In this document: positions 1-11,580 of the stretch, one piece after another
Position numbering within the stretch: position 1 is the stretch's first letter
Layout of the letters: every line of letters begins with the position of its first letter
Assembly: GCA_964035575.1 (NCBI GenBank)
Contig: OZ037869.1
Span: 124,001-188,000, forward strand
Length of the DNA stretch: 64,000 nucleotides
Origin: Rhynchopus sp. YZ270_cl-10
Lineage: Eukaryota > Euglenozoa > Diplonemea > Diplonemida > Diplonemidae
Reading direction: 5' to 3'
Notes under the pieces: model-generated
What the model was told of the DNA's origin: nothing
What the model saw: the letters and a program-made list of their open reading frames with translations, nothing else
The model's database searches: none
Translations under genes and position numbers: made by a program

Positions 1-1672
1 ATAATCTGTTTGGGAGTGTAAAATAGGTTTGATACTGGGGTGCTGAAGTGACCCTACATGAGAACATCATGCCACGGCAATTCACCCGAATCCGGTCTGT
101 CACAGATATATTCCCTGAACCTGCTGGCTGCGGAAGGTCCACTCAAAAAACCATGTACCCATCTTCAGCAACCCAGTCTCTGAAGCTGCCGTGATCCTTC
201 TAATCAGCGAGGCAGAGTCGGCACATACAAGCGTCACTCTGCTGGCTCTCCGGTATGAATGTGTTTTGTGGGGTGTGGTGGGGAGACAGTGTCCAACTCT
301 CGCAGCGTGACAAATAGGCATCAAAAAGGGGGGGTGGTATACTTTTTTATTCCGAAAACGTAAGTAAAAGAACTGAGGTCTGTCTCTGGTGTTCAACTTA
401 ATGAGACACGTTGACCAAACTGTACAACGCTGTCCTTCTGTGGCAAGGGCCATTAATAGACCTGTTTGTTGAGAAGAACAACATTGCGTAAAAACATAAA
501 AGCAAAGGTAAAAAGGAAAAAGTAAGGAAGAAAAACAAGTTAAAGAGAAACCGAGAGAGACGAACGATCCAGGGAGGACGCAAACGCCGATCACAATTTA
601 CACAAGGAGGTGTCGCTGATCTTCTTCTCAACTACCTTCCATAAGATTTCCTACGTACACCTCCACCTGCAACGGCTGGCAGAGGTGGTCTGTAGGGCCA
701 AGTTGAAGAAATTCATGCACGTTTTGTGGAACGGGAAGGGGAAGGGGACAATTGTGCTTTTTCCCAGACTGTTTTGTAATGTCTTCAGCGATTGTTCTTA
801 GAGACGCAAAAAAAACAGTGTTTGGGGCAAACCGTTGGTAACACAATGATGTTTGAAAGATGACTGGGCCAGCTCACTGACTCATACATCTATGCAAAAT
901 TTTTTGGGGGAGGGGAGGGAAATTCTTTCTGGTCGTGAAATGTGCATATTGCGTTTGAACACAAAAGACAAAAATGCACACACTACCTATCCCACTCTAC
1001 AGTTAGGATTTCTGCCTATGCCAAACGAACGAGGTTTTCTTTTCCGTGCTCGTTGACATTTTCTTTCCCTCACTGAGGAAAACGAACTGAAAGGAATAGG
1101 TGGTACAAGGGAACGGGAGATGGGGGCTTTTTTTGTGTGGAGATGATGAATTCTTCTCAAGAAACCTGCTACAAGAAACAACTAAGGCTCTTTCTTGTAG
1201 AGTTTTCTTGACGTTTTGGGGTTAAAAACTTTCTCGTTTCTAGTTGCGGATGATGCTTTTTGTGCGAAAAAAAAAAAAAGATGTTGTTTGAAAATCACAT
1301 TAATGGTATACCTAACAAATAAGAAAAAACGACAGTCAGAACCGTCATATAAAATGAACTGAAAAAAGATGCATCGTATGCACGTACCGCGCCCGAAGAC
1401 ACAGACGCTATAATAACAAACAATGTCTCAAAATTGAGAAGTGTAAAGGAAAAAAAAAAAATGCCGTTTTCAGGTTAGGAGGTTTGTGTAAGTGTGGGGT
1501 TATTGTTTTTTTTTTTTTATTCTGTTTTCGTTTTGGAAACTTTTGTAACAATTTGTCGTATATCCCCTTTTCAAACAAATAAAAAAAGCACTCATCCTAT
1601 TGACCAACGGGTCAGACGTTTTGCTGCACATTTGCCGAAAAAAAATAATTTACAATAAATTAAAATCGCGTT

Positions 1673-1700
1673 TTCTTCTTCTTCTTCTTCTTCTTCTTCT
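1673..1700. repeat. TTC trinucleotide microsatellite
   Basis: About nine uninterrupted TTC units. No coding frame runs through it, so it is a plain microsatellite in noncoding DNA. Confidence 0.9.
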
Positions 1701-3762
1701 ACCAGCTAAATCGCTGGCGTGGCGTGTTCTGCGAATCAGCCAAAAAAACGAATGAACATTTTTCAAAAAAAAAATTCAAAAAAAAAAAACGAAATTACAC
1801 AGCTGTTGAACCAATGAAGGGGAGGGGAGAAACCTTAGGTGGTACTGCAAGAAATCACAACAGGGTGGCAATAGAAAAATAAAATCAATGACTTTGAACT
1901 AAGTTTGCACTTTGGTCGGTGAACCAACAAAAGGAAGAGAGGACACGTGGTCGTCCCTACGAGACCCGTGTTCATGAACAAACAAAGGGGGAGACGAAGA
2001 AAAAAAAGAAGAAAAAAAGGACAAGACGGGATATGCCTATCTGGCTCCACGTCGCCCTTTTTTTCCACCTGTCTCCCCATAACTTCGTTTATGAATCTGA
2101 GTGGTTTGGGGGTTGGATCGGTTTATGGGGGTTCTTAAAAACCCCGGAGTGACACATTCTCAGCCCCGTTAATAACAGAGCGTCGAAGTACCGCGCCACT
2201 ACAAAAGCACAAAAAAAAACAGTTCTTATCAGCATTGGAAAAAATTCCCGCAAAAAAAAGCGGTGTCCACAAAAGAGAGAGAAAAAAAATAAGAGGAAAA
2301 AAAAGGGGAAAATTTATGTCACAAAACAACGATGTCTTACTTTAAGAAGAAACACAAAGTCCTTCGCTATTTATTATGCTAAAAACCCTCTGAATTCTCT
2401 GCGGCAAAAAACCGATGCCATCAAAGAAAGCTCGAAAACATGGAGTGCCGTTGAGGCGATATTCTTCTTCGTTCATGGTATACAGAAGATCTTCACTAAG
2501 ATGGTGGGGATTTTCCCACGGGTCTTATCTTAGGAAACGTTTTATCTAAAATCTGAGTAAAAACTCACCCGAGCCCCTGTGATTTTGTTCAAATCGAAAC
2601 CGGCTTTATTTGAAAGATCGGGACCATCTGATCCAGAAAATATATTGGCCCCGGACTTGGCTTTTGGAGACTCATCTCGCGAACCTTGTCTCGCGAAAAA
2701 AACCCCACCCAAAACTAAGATCTTTAGACAAGATTTCTTCTACCACATTTGAGGTAAGATCTTCTGTATACCATGTTAGTTGCTCCAAATTTCGAGAGAA
2801 ACGCGTGTAATTATTACAGGGGGGAGGCAACAGATCAAAAACAAAAGGCTTCAACACTCACCAAACCTGTTTTTTTTTGACTGCCGCAAGGGGGAGAAAG
2901 TTTTGGCAGCTGGTCTATGTAAAAAAAGGGGGGTGTGGCAAATTGGCATGGAGGAGGGTTTGCTCACGTTGTGCAGGGGGTGTTGTGGTCGGTTAACAGA
3001 GAACCACAAAAAAAAGGAGCACAACGCTTAGAGCACGTTTTATGTTAAATTGATACGAATAAGGCGGTCTGTCTGCGGTTAACAAATTAAACAACTCAAA
3101 ATTAATCTCATGTACTTTCCCATCAAAGACGAGAACAGCACACGGGGACGTTCAAAAACGATACAAAAAAAATTCAACAGAGCAAAATATTATTAATAGC
3201 CATTTTTCAGGTAAAGTTGAAACCCTAACTAATGTAACAGTAAAAAGTAAAAAGTAAAAGTAAACACTTGGTTGTATCTACACATTCATTGTTTCTCGAG
3301 AAAAACTTGAAAATGAAATACAACAACCTCCAGTCGAAGGCTGACTCCAAGTATCAAACAAAAAAAAATATAGAAATATTATAAAAATGGCTATGCAGAG
3401 TGTACTTATGGTTCTGGTGCCCTTCTTTCGTATGACGTTTTGTGTCAAAACAATGACAAAAAAAAAGCAAAAACGCCCGTTTTATTTGGGGTGCAGTGCT
3501 GACGTATTGTATTCAACCAAGAACCTCAAAAGCGAGGGCTTGTGAAAAGACAAGAAAATAAATGCTTGTTGCGAGGAAGGGGGGGCGTGGAAAGCCCTTT
3601 GCCCCCCCCCTCTCGCATCAACCAGTTCCTTTTATTGTTACGTTTTGTTGACAGCAGCAAACAGGAAAATATCATTCAAAAAAAAACAAAGGGCGAAACT
3701 CGATGAGGATGCTCACTTCTTCTTGGCCTTCTTGAACCGAGTCAAGAATCAGACCGTGGAAG

Positions 3763-3797
3763 GTACAAGCGTCACGTGTCTACGGACGCAGGCACCC
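3763..3797. repeat. Dispersed motif A copy (GGACGCAGGCA)
   Basis: This copy reads GGTACAAGCGTC, a 9-nt spacer, then GGACGCAGGCACCC on the plus strand. GCGTC and GACGC can pair as a short stem. Related copies sit near 13644, 22330, 40828, 53416 and 56524, all in the same orientation. Confidence 0.6.
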
Positions 3798-4660
3798 ACA
3801 GAAAAAGATATATTTACCCCACAAAAAAAAAAACATGTCCACTCCTGGAAGAGGGAGCACAGAACTACAATTTATTTCGTGCAACCTTTGAACGGTCTCA
3901 AAATAAAAATTGAAGTTTATAGCGCACGATGGAATACCAGGTATCTTTGCGGGTGGGTTTTTTATTTTTAGTTTTTTTTTCGACAGATATTTCTTTTTTT
4001 ATTTGAAAAATATGCACTCCGCGTTGATCTTATTTGTTTGCTGCGTCTAAAAAATGGAAAGGAATAAATCGCGAAAAAATTAGGAAGGAAAAAAGAGGAA
4101 GGAAACTGGGTGGTTGTATGTTTGTTTTTTAACAGTTTTGTTTTTTTTGTTGAAGAATGTAAAGATGAAAACATAATCAAAAAAAAAAGCTGGGGGACAT
4201 GAAAGGGATGTTGGGAGGCAGCGACAGGAGATTTTGTTTTTTGTTTTTGTTTTTAAAGTCCGAGTTCACAATATTCTTTTCTTGATGTATGGTATCAGTG
4301 CAGTGCTGTACGACTTCATTTTGGGTGGTACGACTAGGGTGGAAGGGGTTCACCGGTGAAAGGGTGGGAATATAGTTGGTTTTCTCACACAGAAACGAAG
4401 ATTAGGCACACACATCACAAGAGCGAAGAGTTTGTGCACAGGAATAGGCAAGCGTCCCTGCCTCTGTGTCTTGTCTCCTCTGCGTCTTTCTCTGTGTACT
4501 GGGCCAGCTGGGATCCTTCACTTCGTGACTGCTTTCAAATCTTGCTATCAGAGTTTTCTTGACACACTTACCTCAAATTAAACAAAGACCATTGTTCCAT
4601 GAATAGTCTCCTTCAACCCCGTTCGAATTTTACCTCTTTTTTGCGCTAAAAATGTGCCAT

Positions 4661-4705
4661 GTGAAGTGAAGTGAAGTGATTTGCGCGTGAAGTGAGTGAA
4701 GTGAA
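4661..4705. repeat. GTGAA pentanucleotide repeat
   Basis: Direct GTGAA units, about seven, broken once by TTTGCGC. Noncoding. Confidence 0.8.
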
Positions 4706-5070
4706 CAAACGAAAAAGCAAAAAAAGGGGGCACGGCAAGAAAAAGGAAAGCTTCGGCGGAGGGTGAAAGATAATACCCCGAGAACCATAGTGCTTTGCAA
4801 AAAACTTATGGTAAATGAGACAAGCTACTCAATTTTTTTGTGCTGTTTTTGCAAAACAAAAAAAAATGTCACTGGAAATATGTCTAGTCAGGGACTCTTT
4901 CTTGGCACAACTGTTATAAAACAAATGGCACAATGGGCGACCAAATGGACGCCCACACAGTTCTTCGTCAAACTCAGTGGGGGGAAAAAAAAGCGAAGTT
5001 GATAGTGTCAACGCCTCTGGGGCTCAGTCACTGACACTCCGCGAGAAGAAAAAAAAGGGGTTGTTAAGAG

Positions 5071-5104
5071 GCCCACTAAGCCAATCGAGCTTAGTCACCT
5101 TAGA
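5071..5104. repeat. Hairpin family B copy 1
   Basis: CTAAGC (5076-5081) and GCTTAG (5089-5094) form a perfect six-base stem around the loop CAATCGA, followed by TCACCTT. The stem and the TCACCTT tail are shared with copies at 12666 and 48557, while the loop here differs. A weak motif-A-like stretch lies about 80 bases to the left, near 5000. Confidence 0.65.
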
Positions 5105-5755
5105 TCAATGAAGTTCATCTACCCATCAGAATCAGAGTGTTTTGTTTTTGTTTTTTTTTTTTTGTACTGCAAAATGAACCTTTGAATGGCTAGGATGCAC
5201 CTGTAAACAGCACAGTGGGCAGAGAGGAGAGACCAGGAGACTAATTACCCTGGTATCGTCTCTGTTATATTTTTTTAATCCTTTTTTCAATCAAACATGT
5301 GTTGAACCTAATAAGGGTTCAAAAACCAATTGAATGAACTCTATCACTACATTCAACTCAACTCAGAGCAGCGAGAGCAGTTAAAAAAAAATGTTGTTAT
5401 TGTTTTTTTTGTTATCAAATAGAGGGGCTAAAAAAAGGTTGGATGGAAGGCAAGACTCACCAACAATGAAAAAAAAAAACGTAGGGTTGAGAGAAGAAAA
5501 GACGGGGATGGGTGGAAGAGAAAGAAGACAACGAACTACACTGAACCATACAACGGACTTTTGACTTATTTTTAATAAAGCTGTTTTTGTTTGGTTTTCT
5601 CCTTTTATTATTATCATCTGCTGGGGGATGCAATTGTGTTTGTTTTATTTTTCTGCGTCAGATATATTTGGATTTTTTGTGTTACTTTTGGTTTGTTTGT
5701 TTTGTTTTTTGTTTTTTGTTTTTGTTTTTGACCTTTTTTTTCTGCTCTTGATATT

Positions 5756-6208
5756 TCAGCACAAGAAGCGCGGGGCCGGTCCACGGGTCCTTGGCGCACG
5801 GGTCAGCTCGGTGAGGTTCTCACGCGGCACAAGGAGCTTCATGGGCGACGATGTGGGGACCATCTTGGGGGTGGGTGGCGAGGAGCAGCCTTCGGAGGAG
5901 AGACCTGCCTCAGAGGACGAGTCTGCGCTGCTTGGTGCCGAGACGGTGTCGAACTTGTTGAGTCTGCGCGACTGCTGCTCGAGAGCCGAAGAGCTCATCC
6001 ACGTTGCGCTCTGGCCGCTGATCCAGCTCGCCAGGCGCACGTTCTCAACCTTACGCTCCTCGTCCGCCTGGTCGCACTCACCAAGGAACCCCGCCACACA
6101 CCGCATCGTGTCCGAGAACATGAAGCTCTTCATGCACTGCGCACCCAGCACCACACGCCTCTTGTTGTTCGTGTTTCCCCACTGAGACACGGCAGTGTTG
6201 GACGACAT
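5756..6208 (-). CDS. Small Ser-rich protein of unknown function
   Basis: A 150-residue frame starting at the ATG at 6208. GC content rises sharply inside the frame compared with both flanks, which is the main reason for accepting it. The N-terminal 70 residues look folded (aromatic and Cys residues, charged helices). Residues about 85-120 are Ser/Pro/Glu-rich and likely disordered, and the tail is Arg/Pro-rich. No signal peptide, membrane segment or known motif is visible. It is the last gene of the minus-strand series. I do not recognise a family, and the 3' end could be altered by an unseen intron. Confidence 0.55.
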   Translation of the reverse strand: MSSNTAVSQWGNTNNKRRVVLGAQCMKSFMFSDTMRCVAGFLGECDQADEERKVENVRLASWISGQSATWMSSSALEQQSRRLNKFDTVSAPSSADSSSEAGLSSEGCSSPPTPKMVPTSSPMKLLVPRENLTELTRAPRTRGPAPRFLC

Positions 6209-7879
6209 TATTTAAGAAGCGAAAAAAAGAGTGAAAAAGGTTTTGTTAGAGCTGCAGATGAGAGGGTAAGGTGGGGTGAGGTGGGGGGGATCAGGCATGG
6301 AGAGCGGTGAGGAGGTAAGGAGTTCTTTTTGCTGGGGGTCTGATGTATATACACAAAAAAAAGGGGGGGACACAGAGCGGGATGGGGGTTACTGAGGTCG
6401 GTGCAGAGTGACTACGTTTTTTTGGTGGCATCGACAGTCACCTCAAAGCAGAAGAGGCGCGTCGTGAAGCCATTTTTTGTTACGATGAACTCAAAATACA
6501 CAACAATAGAAAGAAACACCCAAGCTGGGCAAGCCTCCTGTCACAGCGTATGGCCGTTTTGTGAATGCTGCTGAATGGATGATTGTTTGCGTAGATAAAC
6601 AAGTGTGCAACAGTGTTTCTCGCTCGGTACGCTAAAGAAAACTCTGCAACGAAATCACCTCGTTCGCCTTAGGGGGCATGTGCACTTTACAACCCCAAAT
6701 CCATACTAGGAAGTACCTGACGTACAGAAATGACGTGAGTGCACAGTAGAGGGCGGCGCAAGTAACGGAGTAGTTAACGCGTAGGATTTCCCCAAAGTGT
6801 TTGTCCTCATTGGAGAAAGGGTCGAGACGTTTTGCTGTCCAGACTTTTGCTATCAGAAGAATAAGAACAAAAAAATGCAGAAAGAAATGTTCGAAAGATG
6901 CATACGCCAGAAACGTAGTGATCTAGATTCTGGTGCTGTGTTTTTTTCAGACGTGAAAAAAAGGAGGAAGAGAAGCACGTTGTGCTGTCCCTTCTGCCGA
7001 TATTCCTTGCGGAAAGGTGTACAAAGCACTTTCAACACCTCGGCTCACAAAAAATGAACCGACGGTGAAAATAAGTTAGGCCGACTGGTTAGATAGAAGT
7101 TAGTAAATAAGCGGGGAAGGTATGATGGTGTCGGTTGTAAAATTAGACGGAAAACTGGATGTCACACTCGTGGAAAAAAAAAGTGAAGTTGATAGTGCAC
7201 AAACGCTTAGAGGCGATGGGCATGCACTCCACAAACTTAAAAAAAAAAACAAACCCGCTTGAACGGTTAAATGGACTACGGGATATTATCGTGCTTGGCG
7301 TTCAATAACTACATCCTGTTGTCGCAGTGGCCCACCACTCCCACGGAGACATGACGCCAACAAACCGGAACAGCTTCCTTTTCGCGAAGGCCACCACCGA
7401 TAGTTGCAAGTTATGAACTTAGCAGATAACGACAAAAAAAATACGTACCTAGAAAAAGAGAAAAAACAAGGGGAAACAAACAAATGAACGCAAACTTATG
7501 ACTCATGTGCCTCCTTCGACAGTCATTCAAAACAAATACATAAAAAAACAAATATTCTTCTGTTTAGTCACCTACAAAAATGAAAACAAAGACACTGCTT
7601 GAATACGAGATTCGCCACACAAAAAAAAATACACAGAACACAACGTTCGCGCCAATAAAAACAATAGATAAACTGGTGATCTGCTGAGAGACATAGGATA
7701 AGGGAAAGGCTGCATAGGTAAAACTGCATGAGGCTAGATCATTAGTTAGTTCTGTCGCTACGGGGAACAGGACACGAAAAGAATGTGCAACTCAGATGTA
7801 CACGTAAGGCAACTCAGTTCGAAATGTTTCGAAGATCGCGTTATAGTCACATCTTTCAAAACAACTGAAGTCCTCTGAC
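6209..7879. other. Intergenic region, nothing recognised
   Basis: AT-rich DNA between the ABC transporter stop and the start of the small unknown protein. It contains a short Cys-containing plus-strand frame (6797-7057) that lacks an ATG start and gene-like codon use. A weak motif-A-like stretch (AGTTGATAGTGCACAAACGC) lies near 7184. I see no RNA gene. Confidence 0.5.
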
Positions 7880-9793
7880 CTACTGCTGAATGCCACCGAT
7901 GTTCTTCACGCGTCTCAGGAGAACCAGCCACGTCAGGATTCTCAGCAGAGCGTAGTACGAGACCAAAATTACTGCACTTTTCCAGACCGAAGCATCTGAG
8001 ATCTCAAGCTCCTCCAGAACCATGTCGCCTGTTGACAGGCAGGGCACAGTCAGGTTCTCAGGGCAGTCGAGCGTCCTTCCGTTGAACTCAGCGTACGCAG
8101 CACCCTCGAAGGCCCACTTCACGAAGGACGCCTTCTCCAACCAGATCAGCCACACAGGGATCTCTGTTGTCAAGAACCCAGACGCAAGCGACATAGGAAG
8201 GAACACCAGTGGCCCCAGCACCAATGCCATCTCCATGGAGGGGGCAGCAGCGCTGATCAACATCCCAAAGCTCTGCCCAACAAACCCAAGCAGGATCACC
8301 ATCAGAATGACGCTGAAGTACGCCTCAGCACTCGCACGCAGTCCGACGAGGAAGTACAGGGATGTAGAGTACAGCAGCGGGAAGAGCATCATGAAGGGAA
8401 TCTCACTCAGCGTCTTCGACCAGTAGTACGCAGAGATGCTGTACATGTTCGCCTGCGCCTCGCGCATGACAAGGCTCAGCTCCATAGCGAACGTATGCGT
8501 GACAGCATGCAGCGACGTCATCGCCAGGTTGATAAGCATGAAGAAGATGGCTCCCTGCTTTGCCCGTACACCTGCAGGCTCGTCGTCCTGTCTGAAGAAC
8601 ACAATACCAACAATGCAACCCAGCAGAATAGAGCTGATGATCCTGCTCTTAAACAGACGAGGGTTACGGAAGATGGCGTGCACGTTCCGCATCATGAGCT
8701 CACCGAACTGCCGCCCAAACCCCACGGCGTAGCCTTTCTCCTCTCCTCCGTCCTGATCCACTTCCTCTTCAGGCAGAAGCGTCGGGCTCTTGTTGCTTGC
8801 AGAGTGATCGGCCCACAAGTCCGCAAGGCGCGCACTAACGTCGTTTCCCTGCTGTATGTTGCGCAGGCTTCCCTTCTCCTCCGTGGTGAGTCCCGTCCGC
8901 AGAAGCTTCATGTAGTAGTCGGGCGGGTTGGTGTACTGCGGCACCTCGTAGTTGTTCTTCCCGAAGTAGTGGATCGACTCCTCTGCCTTCCCGAAGTACA
9001 CGACCCTCCCAGCAGCCATGAGGAGCAGGTCTGTGAAGGTCTTGAACAGGCCTGATGAGGGCTGGTGAATCGTGCAGATCACAGTCCTCCCAGCATGGGC
9101 AAGCTCCCTCAGCGTGTCCGTCACAGACTCTGCCGTGAAGGAGTCCAGTCCAGTGGTGGGCTCGTCCAGAAGCAGGATGTCTGGATCGGGGATCAGCACG
9201 AGGCCAATCGCCACACGCTTGCGCTCACCACCTGAAATACCACGCCCACCGACAGCGGGAGCACCAATGAGCTGGTCAGCGACCTCCTGCAGGCCCAGCT
9301 CCTCAATGATGTTCTGCACACGTGACTGGCATTCGGACATTGGTGTGCTCTCGGGGAGGAGAAGGCGTGCGCCGAACATGAGAGCCTCGCGGACGGTCTC
9401 AGTGGAGTTGAGCTTGTCATCCTGCATGACGTACCCGATACGCTGCTGTACAGACGTGCCGTTAGTTGCGTAGTCGCGTCCATTCAGCTTGATGCTCCCA
9501 GAGGTGGGAGTGATTCTGTTTGCCAGCATGTTCAGCATTGTTGTCTTGCCCGCACCTGTGGAGCCCATCACTGCCGTGAGCGACGACGGGGGGATGGTGA
9601 TGTTCACATCGCGCAGGATATTGCGTGTCGTCGCAGGGACTCCCTTTGACTCGGGAATCTCCACGCTGTACTGCAGGTCGCTCACACGGATCGTCTGCGT
9701 CTTGCGTTGTCCCTCAAGGGCCAGTCCCTTCGACGGTGTCGTCGGGGTAATGTCAATGGCAGCGCCCTGCTCAGAAATAGGTTCGTTCGTCAT
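7880..9793 (-). CDS. ABCG (White/WBC) half-transporter
   Basis: A 637-residue protein with the nucleotide-binding domain before the membrane domain, the ABCG order. Walker A is GSTGAGKT at 77-84, the signature SGGERKR is near 187-193, Walker B with DEPTTGLD is at 205-216, and the switch His is at 243 (TIHQPS). The C-terminal half has about six hydrophobic segments. Half-transporters of this family dimerise and export lipids, sterols or xenobiotics using ATP. The substrate cannot be read from sequence. I chose the ATG at 9793 because the 85 codons open upstream have AT-rich, noncoding composition. All catalytic motifs look intact and the length is normal for the family. Confidence 0.95.
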   Translation of the reverse strand: MTNEPISEQGAAIDITPTTPSKGLALEGQRKTQTIRVSDLQYSVEIPESKGVPATTRNILRDVNITIPPSSLTAVMGSTGAGKTTMLNMLANRITPTSGSIKLNGRDYATNGTSVQQRIGYVMQDDKLNSTETVREALMFGARLLLPESTPMSECQSRVQNIIEELGLQEVADQLIGAPAVGGRGISGGERKRVAIGLVLIPDPDILLLDEPTTGLDSFTAESVTDTLRELAHAGRTVICTIHQPSSGLFKTFTDLLLMAAGRVVYFGKAEESIHYFGKNNYEVPQYTNPPDYYMKLLRTGLTTEEKGSLRNIQQGNDVSARLADLWADHSASNKSPTLLPEEEVDQDGGEEKGYAVGFGRQFGELMMRNVHAIFRNPRLFKSRIISSILLGCIVGIVFFRQDDEPAGVRAKQGAIFFMLINLAMTSLHAVTHTFAMELSLVMREAQANMYSISAYYWSKTLSEIPFMMLFPLLYSTSLYFLVGLRASAEAYFSVILMVILLGFVGQSFGMLISAAAPSMEMALVLGPLVFLPMSLASGFLTTEIPVWLIWLEKASFVKWAFEGAAYAEFNGRTLDCPENLTVPCLSTGDMVLEELEISDASVWKSAVILVSYYALLRILTWLVLLRRVKNIGGIQQ

Positions 9794-10072
9794 ATTTGCG
9801 GTGTGATAAAAAAGGCTCTGGAAATTAGGTGGTAAGGGGTGAAGGGAGGGTATGTGAAGATGGAAACGGGGGAGGGTGGACGATCGTTGTGTTCTACGTT
9901 CGGTTCTAATATTAATCCCGTTCAAAAAAAAATGGTTGGAGTCAGTATGGATGAGGAAAGTGTTTGGGCATTTTCTCATCCAGGGCCGGAACGGAAATCG
10001 ACAAATTAAAAGGTTGTACAAAAATTGGAAAAAAATCGAAAACGACAAAAAATAATTAACATCTATGCGCGC

Positions 10073-11356
10073 CTAGGACGCTGATCTGACAGCAGTGCCG
10101 TGGTACACTTTGCTTTTGGTTTGCCCTTTCGTCCGCATGGGGAGGGGCTGGAAGTTTGGTGGGTCTGGTGGGCGTTTCAACATGCGGTTCATGCGTGGCT
10201 GGGTGAGGCGGATCTTCGTGACTGTCTCATCTGAAGCTGCACTGTGCGCTATTGAGGGAGACGAGAGCGACGCAAAGGCTTCGTCACTGCCAACGGACTG
10301 CGCCTTTGGCACTGCCTGCATCTTCGGCACCTGCAGCACAGGTTCCGCACTGGGTTTCTTCACTATCACAACGACATCAGCCTCGCTTTCGTCCTCTGCA
10401 GAAGAGTTCTCCACCGCAAATACAGACAGCGGCTGTGCTGGTGCTGGCTCGGGTGCGACGTTGGGAACCTCAACAGCCGACAGAGACATGCTCATGTCCT
10501 TGACAGAGGCAAAGCTTGCGTCGCTGTCACTCATTGTCTCAAGCACGTTGTGTTTCTTAACCACGTCCGCTTCCACTTCCACAGGCTCCGCAGCGTCCTC
10601 TGTGGCCGTCTTCTTGGCGCTTTCTTCAAGCATGTGTTGTGTGCGGTTGTCAGGAGAGTCATCTGCCTCAAGAAGCACCGCCAACGGAGTGATGGGCTCT
10701 TCCACGTCTTGCGCAGGGCTGCCCTCACGGTGGATGCTTGCCAGGGGGTTGGTCCTCTTCAGCTGTGCTGTGGGCGGTGTGACGACACGTTCAGAGGGTG
10801 CTGCGGGGCTGTAGTTGACCTGCGACAGAGGCGAGGGTTCGATTTTGTCGCTGAACATCACCGACGCAACGGGTGACGGAATCTTGAGTGGCGTCTCAAA
10901 CTTGCGGGTGCACGATGGGCACAGGTCGTAGTCGCAGAGACGGCAGCCAAGGAAGTCCTTTGCATCGCCTTCAGAGGCACATTGACTGCAGCTCACACGT
11001 CCACGCCATGTGGCAGGCACGCTCTCCTTTGTCTGCAGGTCCAGTGTCCCGTGGCCACCAGGGCATTGCGGCAGGACCAGTGTCAACGCAGTCTTGCGCA
11101 GTGCCGAGCGTGGGGTGGTTGTGTGCGCGAGTGTGCCGAAGCTCACCTGCGGCGGTGGTGAGTATGGGCTGCGTGTGGGCATGGACGGCCGCGGGTTGGG
11201 GGTAGGCAGTGCGCCCCGTGCAGGCGAAGCAGCTGCAGCCTGTGCAAGCGCAGCCTCAATGACAGCATCCTTCGCCTTCTCGAACTGCGCCTTGCTCAGC
11301 TGCCCAGCCTCGTGCAGCTGGCACAGCTCCCGAAGTTGCAACGATATATCACTCAT
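10073..11356 (-). CDS. Cys-rich zinc-module protein, largely disordered
   Basis: A 427-residue protein from the ATG at 11356. Residues 5-33 resemble a short SHOCT-like helical module (LCQLHEAGQLSKAQFEKAK). Residues about 95-150 hold Cys/His pairs including CSQC, CRLC and CPSC around CDYDLCPSC, a pattern typical of C1-like or ZZ-like zinc domains. The remaining two thirds are Pro/Ser/Glu-rich and probably disordered, with a basic C-terminus. A scaffold or adaptor role is possible but is inference. The start codon is only 40 bases from a 37-unit TTGGG array, so the 5' leader probably runs through or begins beside it. Confidence 0.75.
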   Translation of the reverse strand: MSDISLQLRELCQLHEAGQLSKAQFEKAKDAVIEAALAQAAAASPARGALPTPNPRPSMPTRSPYSPPPQVSFGTLAHTTTPRSALRKTALTLVLPQCPGGHGTLDLQTKESVPATWRGRVSCSQCASEGDAKDFLGCRLCDYDLCPSCTRKFETPLKIPSPVASVMFSDKIEPSPLSQVNYSPAAPSERVVTPPTAQLKRTNPLASIHREGSPAQDVEEPITPLAVLLEADDSPDNRTQHMLEESAKKTATEDAAEPVEVEADVVKKHNVLETMSDSDASFASVKDMSMSLSAVEVPNVAPEPAPAQPLSVFAVENSSAEDESEADVVVIVKKPSAEPVLQVPKMQAVPKAQSVGSDEAFASLSSPSIAHSAASDETVTKIRLTQPRMNRMLKRPPDPPNFQPLPMRTKGQTKSKVYHGTAVRSAS

Positions 11357-11395
11357 CGCTACATAGAAAGTGTGGACCTAGTTGCGGGAGGGTGG

Positions 11396-11580
11396 TTGGG
11401 TTGGGTTGGGTTGGGTTGGGTTGGGTTGGGTTGGGTTGGGTTGGGTTGGGTTGGGTTGGGTTGGGTTGGGTTGGGTTGGGTTGGGTTGGGTTGGGTTGGG
11501 TTGGGTTGGGTTGGGTTGGGTTGGGTTGGGTTGGGTTGGGTTGGGTTGGGTTGGGTTGGGTTGGGTTGGGTTGGGTTGGG
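11396..11580. repeat. (TTGGG)37 pentanucleotide array
   Basis: Thirty-seven perfect tandem copies of TTGGG on the plus strand, with no interruption. On the coding strand of the neighbouring gene this is (CCCAA)n, a C/A tract ending about 40 bases before the start codon, followed by a short pyrimidine-rich stretch and an AG. The perfect copies imply recent expansion. It is internal and flanked by ordinary sequence, so I do not call it a telomere. Confidence 0.98.

Larger units (their letters stand above)
1..5755. other. AT-rich stretch without a supported gene
   Basis: No open frame here has the GC-rich, C-ending codon use of the genes further right. The sequence is full of A and T runs. It holds a TTC microsatellite, a GTGAA-type repeat and single copies of two dispersed motifs, listed separately. 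Around 100-300 there is a slightly richer patch whose minus frame ends near 100, but it has no credible start and no match I recognise. A short basic tail-like frame around 3700 on the minus strand is cut by a stop and was not accepted. Confidence 0.6.

Noticed and set aside
3700-3790. Minus-strand C-terminus like FKKAKKK, as in ribosomal proteins
   Set aside because: An in-frame stop lies nine codons before the tail and no CAG acceptor lies between. No upstream exon with ribosomal-protein sequence was found.
11396-11580. Telomere end or interstitial telomere
   Set aside because: The unit TTGGG is not a known telomere repeat that I can confirm, and genes continue on both sides. I kept it as a microsatellite.
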